From Actinostola sp. cb2023 (taxonomy: Eukaryota; Cnidaria; Anthozoa; Actiniaria; Actinostolidae): 64,000 bases of DNA. Each line of letters begins with the position of its first letter. Within the stretch, counting starts at the first letter, position 1. The translations under genes and the position numbers were made by a program. Positions 32,156-43,152 of the stretch are shown piece after piece. Under the pieces are notes generated by a model, which saw only the letters and a list, made by a program, of their open reading frames with translations, searched no databases and had not been told where the DNA came from. The stretch lies in assembly GCA_033675265.1 (NCBI GenBank), contig JAUJYZ010000455.1, forward strand, positions 111,666-175,665. Reading direction: 5' to 3'.

Positions 32156-35100
32156 ATGCGATCACAGCTCATCACTCCCTGGGAAAGTGCAAGTGAGAGA
32201 ACAAGGCGTTATTACATACGCAAGGCTGGGCAAGGTGTGACAGCTGTTCTCCAGGATATCGCACCAAACGATTCTGCACCACTTTTCCAGGGCATGTGTT
32301 CTTCCAAAAGTATCCATCTCTCTTTATCTACGGACGATGATTCTAACGATGATACAGCCCTTGATGAAACACTAATTGAAGCTCTTGCTGAGTGCTACAA
32401 TGCTGCCAGTTGCTGGGAAACAAGACGGCAAATTCTCTCAGTGATGGCCGACAAACTATCATTCAAACGACTGCAGCGCTGGATCCCAGATTTAACCAAA
32501 CATCGATATACTGAAGCTAAACGCCATTGCCTAATACATGGCAGGGGAGTGCCCATACAGTCAACTCCCACTCCTAGAATGAGAGTTCCTACAACCCAAA
32601 TCGATCATTTCATCGCGTTTATTACAAGCTCTCATGTTATACAAGATCTGCCATTCGGGGAGCGAACAATCACTCTGTCAACAAAAGAAACCATCAAAGT
32701 TCCTAACGTCATACGAACACTATTACCTGAAAGAATAGTAAAGCAGTATACATCTTATTGTGAAGAGTCAGGATTCACGGCCATAGGGCGTAGTACATTG
32801 CTGCGCATTCTGAAAACTTGTGCAGCGTCTGTAAGGAAGTCGTTACAAGGACTTGATTATATAAGTTCTTCAGGGACTGAAGCGTTTGAGGACCTGTTAG
32901 AAGTTACAGACACTCTTGGAGATATCGGACAAGGAATGGGATGGGCCAAGAGACAACAACTTCGACTTCGTGAAAGCAAGCGCTACCTGAAAAGCGACTA
33001 TAAGGTATGATTTATTACACTAATATTTTCTTTGTATCACCACCAATCATGATCACTTCAATGATAATGAAATGAGCTGAGTGTCAATGGTACTAATTAG
33101 GAAATGTTGTGGTATAGTGTTTGAAGACGGCCGAGTAGGAATATTTTCTTGATATAGCTAGTTTGTGGTCTAAAATAATCGGTCATATAATGGAATTTGT
33201 ATTTCAAAACAGCGCTCCCAAACAAATAAAATTACTAAAGGCCGGGGCAGTCTATGACGCTACAAATGTATCCAATGATACTGAATAAGTACTCTTGATT
33301 TGTGCCACAGGTACATGTGTCTAAAAGGTCAACTGTAGCAGATCACTGCAGAGACTACGCCCTCAGCGATCCAAAGGAGCCTGCGTTTCAGTCTAGTTGC
33401 GATCATGAACACACTGACATATGTGACCGCTGTGAAATGCTAAGTGCAGTGATTCAAGAAATCGAGGCTGAGCTGGCTTTACAAAATGACAACATGTCGT
33501 CTGTGTTGAGGGAACAACTTTCTTACAAAGTGAAACAAGCAAAAACCACGATCTTGGCGTGGAAATCACATCTTCTGCGCTCCGTAAACCAGGATGCTGC
33601 TCGTGTAGAGGTATTGGAGTCTTTAGATGCGTCATAATAAATCTGTTCTGCTGGTACAAGACTGTGCAATGAAGTACTTGCCAGAAAATACAGAGAGAGC
33701 CAGACCAACTGGTTTGGGAAACGTGGCATTCCATGGCATGTTACCGTAGCTACCAGGAAGAATGGCTTGGAATATGAGATGCTCACTTTTGTTCACATAT
33801 TTCCATCGTGCAGCCAAGATAGCTGCGCTGTGATCGCAGTGATGGCAGATGTTATAAAACAACTCAAGATAACCATGCCTAGCCTGACATCTGTATTTTA
33901 CCGTCAAGATAATGCAGGCTGTTATCACTGTGGGGCAACCATCACCTGTGCCAGAGTACTTGGCCTTCACGATGAGGTCACAATCAAGCGTCTTGACTTT
34001 TCCGATCCACAAGGCGGAAGAGGCTCGTGTGATAGAAAAGCCGCAACAATCAAATCACATATGCGAATTCACTTAAACTCTGGATACGACATCGAGACAC
34101 AAGTCCAAATGAAAGACGCAATTATGTCAGCAGGTGGATTACCAGCAGTGAACGTCACCCTCTGTGAATCTGTGACAGCATCCAAGATGGCAACATTAAA
34201 GATAGAAGGCGTCAGTCTCCTAAACAACATCAAGTATGAAGTCGATGGAATTCGCGTCTGGAGGGCATTTGCTATCGGCCCTGGAAAGTTGATCCCGACT
34301 AATAAACTACAGTCCCCATCTCCATCAGAGCTACCAGCCATCATTTGCACTTCCACACAGCCAAACCGTTTTGTATCTGTCAAACAAAGACGAAAGCCCA
34401 TCTTACAACGAGGAAACGACGGACAAGAAAAACACGAGGATGAAAGTGAAGTTGCTGATATAAGTGGAAATGCTGCAGACGCAATCTTCGCATGTCCCGA
34501 AGAAGGATGCACTCAAACCTTCCTAAGGCACTCTTCAATGCAGCGTCACTTAGATTGTGGCAAACATCAAAGAGCACTTGAACGAGAAACACTATTAGAC
34601 AGGGCTGCTCTCGCCTATGCAGAAACTCTCGAGGGACAGAGTGCAGGAGTTCCACACCTCGACACTCACGCCACAATGCCAGCCTCCTCACATTGCGATT
34701 CCTCCTTGTCAATGGGATGGGCTCTCAAATCTGGAGCCTATCGAAGAGTCAGATTTACGTCAAGTCAGATAAGCTATCTTGCCGCCAAATTTAGATTTGG
34801 CGAGCAATCAGGCCAGAAAGCTGATCCTGCATCTGTGGCGCGGGCAATGATGACAGCTAGAGATGCCGGTGGCAATCCCCTCTTTACAAGGGATGACTTC
34901 CTAACTCCAACACAAGTTGCAAGTTATTTCTCTCGTCTCGCATCAAAGAAACACCTCGGCGGAGACGATGAAGTTCTATTTGATGACATACAAAGTGCCA
35001 CCAATGAAGCTCACATGGAACACCTCGTAGCTAGTGCTGCGCGTGAAGTAGGGCTGGCACATCCTATCACGTATGATATTTACAATCTTTGTGACATGTG

Positions 35101-35257
35101 CTCGAGCTCTAAGCTGAAGAACCTGTCCATTCCATTATTAAAGGACATCTGCACGTCTTTTGATATAAATACCAGTGACGTCACATCCAGAAGATCATGT
35201 TGCTTTACGACGGCTGTACCTGCCAGAAATAACAAAGTCTCAGCTAAACTGATATAA
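32156..35257 (+). pseudogene. C2H2/DDE-like transposon protein, frameshifted
   Basis: Exon 1 is 32156-33004 (ERTRRYYIRKAGQGV, RQILSVMADKLSFKRLQRWI, LPERIVKQYTSYCEESGF). Exon 2 starts at 33311 in phase. The reading stops at a TAATAA (33635) and continues in a second frame (SVLLVQDCAMKYLPE). It shifts again near 33686 into the long final frame (NWFGKRGIPWHV...) to 35257. The core has FYRQDNAGCYHCG and LDFSDPQGGRGSCDRKAATI, Asp-containing blocks that suggest an RNase-H-fold transposase. A C2H2 finger CPEEGCTQTFLRHSSMQRHL follows, then a conserved tail (DDFLTPTQVASYFSRLASKK). The family is widespread and uncharacterised in aquatic animals; its transposase nature is inferred. Two frameshifts make this copy inactive unless they are sequencing errors. 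Confidence 0.65.
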
Positions 35258-36841
35258 AGGAACTCAATGATTATGAAACATTAGGCTCTTGTAAATATTT
35301 ATTATCCGTTTATTATGTTGATAATAATAATCATCACTTAAATCCCCAGGAAAGTGCCGCTATAGCTGGATAGCGTATGGTGTTCTGTAATTTCGGTCCG
35401 TTACTGATATAATATACAAGTTGTCTTGAAGAGAGTTAACGTTATCAGTTTTCATTGATATGATTTCATATATGTATTCAAGGTATTGCAGCGCTGTTCA
35501 GACTAGGACTTTCAAGCTGCTTAGGGTCGGGTCTAAGCAGTAGCTTCCTTATAGCTAATATAAGACAGGAAAAAGAAAGTACATGCAAAACTTATGTTAA
35601 AATGACTATTTAAATTTGTAACTTTTATTAGAACCGAGAAAGGCAATAGAAACTAGAAATGGAGCAAGAATGAATGAATAAATAAATGAATAAATTAGCC
35701 CGTTGCCCTTCCAGATTATGTGACAAATTGTTGTACTCCGCTACAAAAGTTGAGAAATTGTAGTTAACGACAATCAAAGCAGCGAGAAACGGCAAGGAAA
35801 AGGAACATGTCCTGTTTTAGGGCAGTATTAATACGATAACATGGAAAAAGAAGTGATATTCAAGCGAGTTGTAGCGAGTTCAGGCATCATCGCTCCGTGA
35901 CCTCTGATAGGAAACTGATTGGAAATAGCCCATAAATCAATCGTTAGCCACTGGATTTGAAAGGTATGCTGAAAAAGATATATTTTTGAGTCTTGTGCCC
36001 AGTTTGAAGTAACATGTGACGTTTTAGTCCAATGTCTGGACCATTATTTCCAGGTGCGGGAAATTGATTGTCGCGGGTTGTTTACAAGTAGGAAGTGCGA
36101 TTTTCCCAAAATTAGTCGCGTTCTTTCTTTCGATCAATGAAAAGTACCAAACTAATTTTTATGCTATGGCCAAGAACATCACTTCTAAATGTTGTAAATT
36201 TATTTTTGTATAAATCTGAGTTATACCTGATATAGAACTGAGCTCTTGAAAAAGTGCTCCAATTTGAAATTTACAGACACCGAAATATAAGCCATCTTTC
36301 GTTAATCCTCAGAAATTTAATACTGCATCTATAATGCTATTTTTAGGCTTGAATTACTCGCAAGTATCTCGTAATTCAATATCTGAACTTATTTGCGTTT
36401 AGTTTCCTGTTGAGAATTCGAGAACTATGGTTTTCTTGGACCTGAAAATCGTTCTAATTTCAAACATTTTTTGACAAAATCGGCAGTGACGGTTTTAATT
36501 TTTTTTCAAGAAATTAAAAGTAATTTGAATAAAATAAATATACCAGGCGAATAGGCTTATAATAGTGTATCCCTGGACAAAATATCAGACACCTTGATTT
36601 TTGACTCATGTGCCACATTTCACCCGGTTTGCAGAAAAATTCACTCTTAAAAAGTCAATCAAGCCTTTTAGTGAATTACATCGTTGCTCTAAAGCACATA
36701 AATTACACGATTTAAAGAAGTGGTTAGCAAACAACTTCCAGAGACTTCCTCAAACCTGGAAGGTCAAAGAGGTTGGCAATATCCTTGGTTTCTAATACCC
36801 ATAATATAAAACTTCATAGTTTTACCTGCTAATGCTTTGTT
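35258..36841. other. Region without recognisable gene
   Basis: AT-rich sequence 3' of the C2H2/DDE-like gene. A short frame at 36601-36795 has no recognisable domain. I see no clear terminal repeat for the C2H2/DDE-like element. Confidence 0.5.
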
Positions 36842-37415
36842 TTTAAGAGTGAATGTCTGATAGAACCGAGAATCGTCGGTCAGCGACCCCTTGGACAAAT
36901 GTCTCAAATTTTGCCAGATGATATCTTTGGCTAACCTATTTTCGAAAAGCATATTAAAAAGTTCCAGCGCCTTTTCATTTTTTTTTTAATTGAGAAAGTT
37001 CAAAAGTGTGGTCGAAGTGCTGTTTTTGATTGTTGCGCTGTCCAAATAATGGCGCTAGTACGAAGCGTCGCTGTAGCCTCAAAACTATTTCAATACCAAT
37101 CAAACTTTACACAGATAAAGAAGCACTATCGACAATGAATTTAAGTCCAAAAATTATTCTGATCTGTAAATCAAATATTTTTGCGAGCCATTTCGAGAAT
37201 GAGTATAAAGTGCACAGAAAGTTACGGCGAAAAATAGGGTATATTAAATCGCATAAAAAGGTTCCTGGTATGTCATTGTTCTACATTTAAACTTTATAGC
37301 CTCATTTACATTATTTACTCTTGCTCGTTCGCTCTCAAAAACAACCGCATTCTATTCCAATAAAACACGACTAGAAGATCATAACAGATCAACACATTTA
37401 ATATTCTGTTATTGA
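36842..37415. repeat. Right arm of the long inverted repeat (partner at 24,909-25,804)
   Basis: This ~574-bp segment is the reverse complement of the left arm, minus that arm's 320-bp extra segment. A more diverged relative of part of it (AAAAAGTTCCAGC...AAAGTTCAAA) occurs near 43265-43315. Just outside the arm lies GCGCGCGCA and a 27-bp poly-C run. Confidence 0.85.
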
Positions 37416-37434
37416 CATTGTTATTGCGCGCGCA

Positions 37435-37461
37435 CCCCCCCCCCCCCCCCCCCCCCCCCCC
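37435..37461. repeat. Poly-C run, 27 bp
   Basis: An uninterrupted homopolymer of C immediately follows GCGCGCGCA. Its length is likely to be unreliable in sequencing. Confidence 0.9.
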
Positions 37462-37590
37462 TCACCTCAAAATCCTATATACGCCCCCATAGTGGTAGTG
37501 TATGTGGAGCGACCCTTGCGAGCGGCCTCTTACGAGGAGTGGTGGTTGTAAAATAAAATATAACAAGTAAAATGTATTGTTATTCTCATA

Positions 37591-37713
37591 TATTGTTTGG
37601 CGAGAAGTTCAGCGACGTGTGTAGTCGCTTCTATTATTAGTTCATGAATTTAGTTGTTTGGCGAGAAGTTCAGCGATGTGTGTTGTCGCTCAAATTATTA
37701 GGTGATGAATTTA
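37591..37713. repeat. Two direct ~61-bp repeats upstream of the gag-like ORF
   Basis: Two copies of TTGTTTGGCGAGAAGTTCAG, each followed by a variable stretch ending ATGAATTTAG, lie head to tail. They may be enhancer-type or terminal-repeat subunits of the retroelement whose gag-like ORF starts 245 bp downstream. Confidence 0.75.
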
Positions 37714-37957
37714 GGGCCTATATAGAGTTATTGCATTATTTATTATATAAACAAAAGTAACAACTTTAAAAGTGCTACATTTTGCTGGCTGCATGTGGGC
37801 TAAGATCCTTGGAAAGTAGATAGTGGAATTATTTTGAAAGTGGCGATATTTACGACATGCTAGCGGGAGTATAAGTTTCGTAATTGTTTTCTGATGTAGT
37901 TTTGGACAAAATATATATTATACTAAGTGGATCTCCTTTTCTTAGGATCTTGTAGCC

Positions 37958-38461
37958 ATGCAAGAAAAAGTCAATTCCCTTCAGGCCTCATTAGCGGCCA
38001 ACAGCGTCGACCATGCGCTCAAGACTGTTAGGTGTTTGGCCAATCGGCCAAAACCTCTGGTCGATAACTACGCTCTGTTTGCCTCCTTGGAACAACTCAT
38101 CGACGCGGCTAGGTCCGGGGGTCATAAGGACAAAGGAAAATTTGAGACCATCTTACAGCAATGTCGCACCCTCGTGGGAGACTCCCGCTTCTCGTCAGTT
38201 ATCACGCGTCTGCTGGGGAGTGCCGAGCAACAGTTGGTTGCAACAAAAATCCAAAAAATCCAAAAGTCCGATGTAGCCTCATCCTATTCTTCTTTCCCGC
38301 TACCAGCTCCCATTTCACAGCACCAGTTCTCGAACCAACGTTTCCATCCATGTGCGACAGGGCGTCGTGGCCAGAGTCACCCAAATATGTCTCGCAGCCG
38401 CTGCTTCTCCTGTGGTAGGTGGGGGCATTTTGCCAGCTCCTGCCCAACAGGGCGCAAATAG
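37958..38461 (+). CDS. Gag-like protein with CCHC zinc knuckle, 167 aa
   Basis: The ATG (GTAGCCATGC) opens a 167-aa frame with a helical N-terminal region (VNSLQASLAANSVDHALKTV) and a Ser/Pro/Gln-rich linker. Near the C-terminus is a retroviral-type zinc knuckle CFSCGRWGHFASSC (C-x2-C-x4-H-x4-C), followed by a stop. Such knuckles bind RNA in gag proteins. The compact layout resembles gag of tyrosine-recombinase (DIRS-type) retroelements, but no reverse transcriptase, RNase H or recombinase follows. The sequence passes within ~30 bp of the stop into the large foldback element, which may have replaced the rest. A CTTAG just upstream could be a splice acceptor, so a further 5' exon is possible. 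Confidence 0.6.
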   Translation: MQEKVNSLQASLAANSVDHALKTVRCLANRPKPLVDNYALFASLEQLIDAARSGGHKDKGKFETILQQCRTLVGDSRFSSVITRLLGSAEQQLVATKIQKIQKSDVASSYSSFPLPAPISQHQFSNQRFHPCATGRRGQSHPNMSRSRCFSCGRWGHFASSCPTGRK

Positions 38462-39476
38462 GCCTCCAACACCTTTTAAGGTGTACTCTTAAGTGTCATT
38501 GTCTGAGAAAACCGGGCAGAGTTGAAAGATGGGGGTCGGCCGATTCCTTTCAAATTGCTATCATTTATTACCTATAGGAATAGATTAAGAATGGTCGTAT
38601 TTAAAGTTTGGTTCAGGCTTTTGCTCGAAAGTTGACCACCCCCCCCTTGTTTTGCATCAAAATCGCCCTGAAAGACGCTAAAATTTCGGGTCACTTTGGC
38701 GCTCTGTAAAACTCATATTACATGATTTTCTATGATACATTTAGTTTGGTTGTAATATTTAGCCTATGTAAAGCTGGGTTACATGCAATAATGGCAAATT
38801 TTCGAAAAACATCTTATTTTCACTTCGAGTTAAAAGTCAGTTGTCGACGGCCTTTGGCGGTCGACTAAATTTAAGCCATTTTATGGAGGTCCGTTCTTAA
38901 AAGTGCGGCAGTTTATTTTCTTAATTTAGCCATTTTTAACAAGTTTATTCTTTCCTTTCTTGATTTCCAAAAACTCTTACTCGGATATTTTCAACGACTT
39001 CGCGTGAGCAGCCTCCGACTCATCAAGGTAGTCGGCTCTTTTCCCGTCAAATTGTGTTTGTTTATCATCAATAAGTCGGACTTGGTTCTTCGTATACTGT
39101 CTTTTTAACCGCAAGCCACTCTTTAGTGCTTTAAAAGACCTTAAAATCTTACAAGAACATGATAAAAGGTAAATAGCTTCGTTTCACACATACTAATTAA
39201 GTCAATAAACACTCAGTCAGTCAACATCAGCAGATTTAATTGTGTGACAGAAGTGTTTGATCGCGATTTTGCCGGGAAAACAAGGCTTTCAAGCTCTCTA
39301 TGTACAACATATTACAATCCAATCAAAAGAAATATATGTAATGCCTAGATGGATTTATTCAGTAAATATACCATTATTAAACATTTGAGAGTTCGTCCGC
39401 AAATCATCATTTAGAATCTGTATGCCAACAGCGACACTAAATGAATACTAATTACTTCATTGAACATGGTCACGCA

Positions 39477-40181
39477 TCACTAATTTAAATTTGGCTGTAT
39501 TCACCGTTAAAGTAGAATTGGATTGCTGATTCAATAGTATTGTAATATCTTGTAATCCAGTGAGTTAAAAATGATTTGATACAACAAATCAACAAACTAG
39601 TGTGTTCAGTTACAGACATAACTGAACTATAATAGTGAACTCTCACCAGCCAATCTCTCTACTGTCCAGTCGATGTCCAGTCTCATATTGCGTCAGTACA
39701 CGCACTGAGCCGGCCCCGTCCACACTAATCCGTTTTCGTTTGAAAACGTTGAAAACGCATACTTTTTTATCCGTTTTTAGCGATCGTCCACTAATAATAA
39801 TAATATGTCGGTTCTTATATAGCGCATTCCACTGACAAACAATCAAATGAAAACATAGATGAAAACGGAGGTTTTCGAAAACGCTTTCAAAAGTGGAGAC
39901 GTTTGAAAACACCGCATGCAGGTCTCAGATCCAGGAAAAGATGTGACCGTTTCCCGAACCGGCAGTTTTTGTACCTTTTTATGAATAAATTAAACATTCA
40001 AGAGAGCTATATATATATTACTCTTACTTTGAAAAAATTGACCGTTCTCCGGAAAACGGCGTAAACCGGTCTGGATCTGCGCCTGGATCTATATTTGGTG
40101 CAAAAACGGAGCTTTTCAGAAACGCTTACGTCACAACTGGTTATGCAAGCCGCAGTTACCCGCAGGAAAAGAAGGGTATCT
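39477..40181. other. Core of the large foldback element, left part
   Basis: Within the core, a region around 39716-39920 has TCCGTTTTCG/CGAAAACG-type inverted pairs (GTTTTCGTTTGAAAACG...). It resembles a further short MITE. No gene is seen. Confidence 0.4.
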
Positions 40182-40481
40182 CCACAGGGGCGCCCCCTAA
40201 TTCATCAATAATTTCACAAAAATGCTAGTAAAAGAATAAAAGTAATTATAGAGAAAAAGCTTTGTTTGATTAAAACTCGGCATATAATGAACGTTTCCAG
40301 CTAAAATTACAAATTATATTACATTTTATTGTTTTTTGTTTTTCTTTATCACGCGCGCGCGCGCGGTGTATCGCGGTGTACCACGCGCGCGCGTGACAAA
40401 GAAAAACAAAAAGCGATATAATTACTTTTATTCTTTTATTTGCATTTTTGTGAAATTATTGATTAATTAGGGGCCCTGTGG
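40182..40481. mobile_element. Palindromic MITE, 300 bp, with (CG)n centre
   Basis: The arms CCACAGGGGCGCCCCCTAAT and their complement (...AATTAGGGGCCCTGTGG) converge on TCACGCGCGCGCGCG and its mirror at about 40350-40401. Matching inner arms (AAAAACAAAAAG, TAATTACTTTTATTC) make the whole unit a hairpin. It is nested in the large foldback. Confidence 0.85.
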
Positions 40482-40499
40482 TATCTCTGGCGCTATTGG

Positions 40500-40575
40500 A
40501 GCGTGCGTTGGGGGAGGAAAGGGGAGGGGGAGGGGTAGGAGGAACGGTGGGCGGGGAAGGGGGAGGAGGGTGTTT
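40500..40575 (+). other. G-rich tract
   Basis: The tract has repeated runs of G (GGGGGAGGAAAGGGGAGGGG and onward). It is quadruplex-prone. A similar tract lies at about 40883-40985. No gene is seen. Confidence 0.6.
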
Positions 40576-40636
40576 GGAATAAAATTACTTTTTTTAATTC
40601 AACGTGTCAATCAATCTAGCATTACTGCTAATTTGG

Positions 40637-40709
40637 GCACGACTCTCAACACTCATTTCTTACTACATTCTCTATTATGTACTATACACCCAACGCTCAT
40701 CTCACTAGT
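40637..40709 (-). repeat. Single inverted copy of the 14-15 kb minisatellite unit
   Basis: GGGCACGACTCTCAACACTC... through ...CACCCAACGCTCATCTCACTAG is the reverse complement of one unit of the array at 14085-15165. It lies alone, 26 kb away, beside a SINE. This shows that the unit is dispersed in the genome. Confidence 0.8.
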
Positions 40710-40711
40710 TC

Positions 40712-40883
40712 GTTTTTAATGAGGGAGGAAAACCGGAGTACCAGAAGAAAAACCCTCGAAACAAGGGAGAGAACGAACTGACAAACTCAACTCACATAAA
40801 GTGCCCGATTCGTGAATTGAACCAGGCACCACAGCGTTTCATGAGAGGCGAATTCTCTCACCACTCGGCCACCATTGCTCCCT
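40712..40883 (-). mobile_element. tRNA-derived SINE 1
   Basis: Read on the minus strand, it begins AGGGAGCAATGGTGGCCGAG with an A box (TGGCCGAGTGG), then a B box (GGTTCAATTC, near 40823-40812). The body ends CTCCGGTTTTCCTCCCTC. The promoter boxes identify an RNA polymerase III tRNA-derived SINE. It lies in the core of the large foldback element. Confidence 0.75.
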
Positions 40884-40983
40884 AGAGGGGGGATGGGGAA
40901 AGGAGGAGGGGGAACGGGGGAAGGAGGAAGGGGAAGCGGGACGGATGAGGGGGGAGGGAGGAGGGAGATGGGGTAGGGAGCAG

Positions 40984-42169
40984 GCGGGAGACGTGCACGA
41001 GGAGTTTGAGAGGTGCACTACAGTCAAAGCCAGGCTATAGAAACTGCTATAAACTACAGATGGTTTAACGCCTGTTCTTGACAATAACGGAAGCGCATAA
41101 ATTAAAAATAAGGTACAGTACCAAAATCAACAATTTACGGCGTCGAAACCACCCCTCCCCTCCCCTCCACATTCTCCCATCCAGATAACCAAAACAGAAA
41201 ATGAGAAAAGATAGGAATAAAAATCATAATCGTTAACTGTTTATACCACATACAAGCAATTCATGTTTTAGAGTAATGTTCAGTGTTTTGTACATTTGAA
41301 AATCAAAGGAATATATAAGTGTTCTTTAACGATAATAGTTTTCTCAGTTTTCACGCGTAATGAAATAATGGTTCAAATGACGTTTCGGCTGCACTGGTGG
41401 CAGCCTTCACGTGAAAACCGTGAAAACTATTATCGTTATGTCTAACTCACGCGAAACTGGCCTAAAAGTACCCATTTGTTTTTTCTTAGAAAACTAAGCT
41501 AATGACTAGTAGATTAAAAAACTCACTTGACCCATGTTTGGGTATAGGGGTGCCGCTGAGGGTTTGAAACGCTGGTCCTGTTTAGGACAAAATATACACT
41601 AAAATATCCACCCTGTCTAGGACAACACCCTCTATTTTATGACCCTATTTAGGAAAAAGGACAAAATACTGTCTTCTGTCTGGCAGGTCTACTGATACAG
41701 TACACAAAAATTCATCACCGACGACAATCGTGCATTACCATACCCTGTTTAGGACAGACTCACATAACATTATATACCCAGTCAAAAACGATACCCTGTC
41801 CAGCGTCACGCCCCCGTATAGCCCAGACCCTACTAACAGAACTGCACCGTGAACTTTCAGATGAAAACGAACAAATGATCGATATATCCATAGTGAAACA
41901 CATGAGTTTCTCATACACACGAGACAATTGTAATACTGATAGCACAACACAATTCAAAAGTAACAATTATTTATTTCAGGTAACCACTCAGTAAGGTTCA
42001 TTTGTACGACTCGGTGTAACCTTGAAATTAAAACGCTAATAACTATTAATTGTCCTGAATTACTCTGTGATAAATCAAATACAAAATTTTGATTCCATTT
42101 TAATGATAATGAAGCAGATTATTTCACGGCAATGTTGTAAGAAATATCGATATTGTTGCAAAGTCATTG
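40984..42169. other. Core of the large foldback element, right part
   Basis: No gene is seen. It contains an inverted pair AACGATAATAGTTTTC/GAAAACTATTATCGTT (about 41328-41437). Between these, on the minus strand, lies a motif of the hammerhead-like type, GUGAAGGCUGC-loop-GCAGCCGAAACGUC (about 41380-41420). Confidence 0.5.
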
Positions 42170-43152
42170 CATGACCATGTTCAATGAAGTAATTAGTATT
42201 CATTTAGTGTCGCTGTTGACATACAGATTCTAAATGATGATTTGCGGACGAATTCTCAAATGTTTAATAATGGTATATTTACTGAATAAATCCATCTAGG
42301 CATTACATATATTTCTTTTGATTGGATTGTAATATGTTGTACATAGAGAGAGCTTGAAACCCTTGTTTTCCCGGCAAAATCGCGATCAAACACTTCTGTC
42401 ACACAATTAAATCTGCTGATGTTGACTGACTGAGTGTTTATTGACTTAATTAGTATGTGTGAAACGAAGCTATTTACCTTTTATCATGTTCTTGTAAGAT
42501 TTTAAGGTCTTTTAAAGCACTAAAGAGTGGCTTGCGGTTAAAAAGACAGTATACGAAGAACCAAGTCCGACTTATTGATGATAAACAAACAAATTTTGAC
42601 GGGAAAAGAGCCGACTACCTTGAAGAGTCGGAGGCTGCTCACGCGAAGTCGTTGAAAATATCCGAGTAAGAGTTTTTGGAAATCAAGAAAGGAAAGAATA
42701 AACTTGTTAAAAATGGCTAAATTAAGAAAATAAACTGCCGCACTTTTAAGAACGGACCTCCATTAAATGGCTTAAATTTAGTCGGCCGCCGAAGGCCGTC
42801 GACAACTGACTTTTAACTCGAAGTGAAAATAAGATGTTTTTCGAAAATTTGCCATTATTGCATGTAACCCAGCTCTACATAAGCTAAATATTACAACCAA
42901 ACTAAATGTATCATAGAAAATCATGTAATATGAGTTTTACAGAGCGCCAAAGTGACCCGAAATTTTAGCGTCTTTCAGGGCGATTTTGATGCAAAACAAG
43001 GGGGGGTGGTCAACTTTCGAGCAAAAGCCTGAACCAAACTTTAAATACGACCATTCTTAATCTATTCCTATAGGTAATAAATGATAGCAATTTGAAAGGA
43101 ATCGGCCGACCCCCATCTTTCAACTCTGCCCGGTTTTCTCAGACAATGACAC

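Larger units (their letters stand above)
38493..43152. mobile_element. 4.66-kb foldback element with ~0.98-kb inverted arms
   Basis: The left arm 38493-39476 is the reverse complement of the right arm 42170-43152 throughout, with very few mismatches. The termini read GTGTCATTGTCTGAG... and its complement. TTAA (38489-38492) borders the left end and TTTAA (43153-43157) the right, suggesting a TTAA or TA target duplication. The arms carry no coding sequence. The core holds a SINE, a palindromic MITE, a stray minisatellite unit and purine tracts, but no transposase, so it is non-autonomous. Confidence 0.9.

Noticed and set aside
34069..34712. Minus-strand frames opposite the C2H2/DDE-like gene
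   Set aside because: They are antisense shadows. The plus-strand reading has the conserved blocks and the zinc finger.
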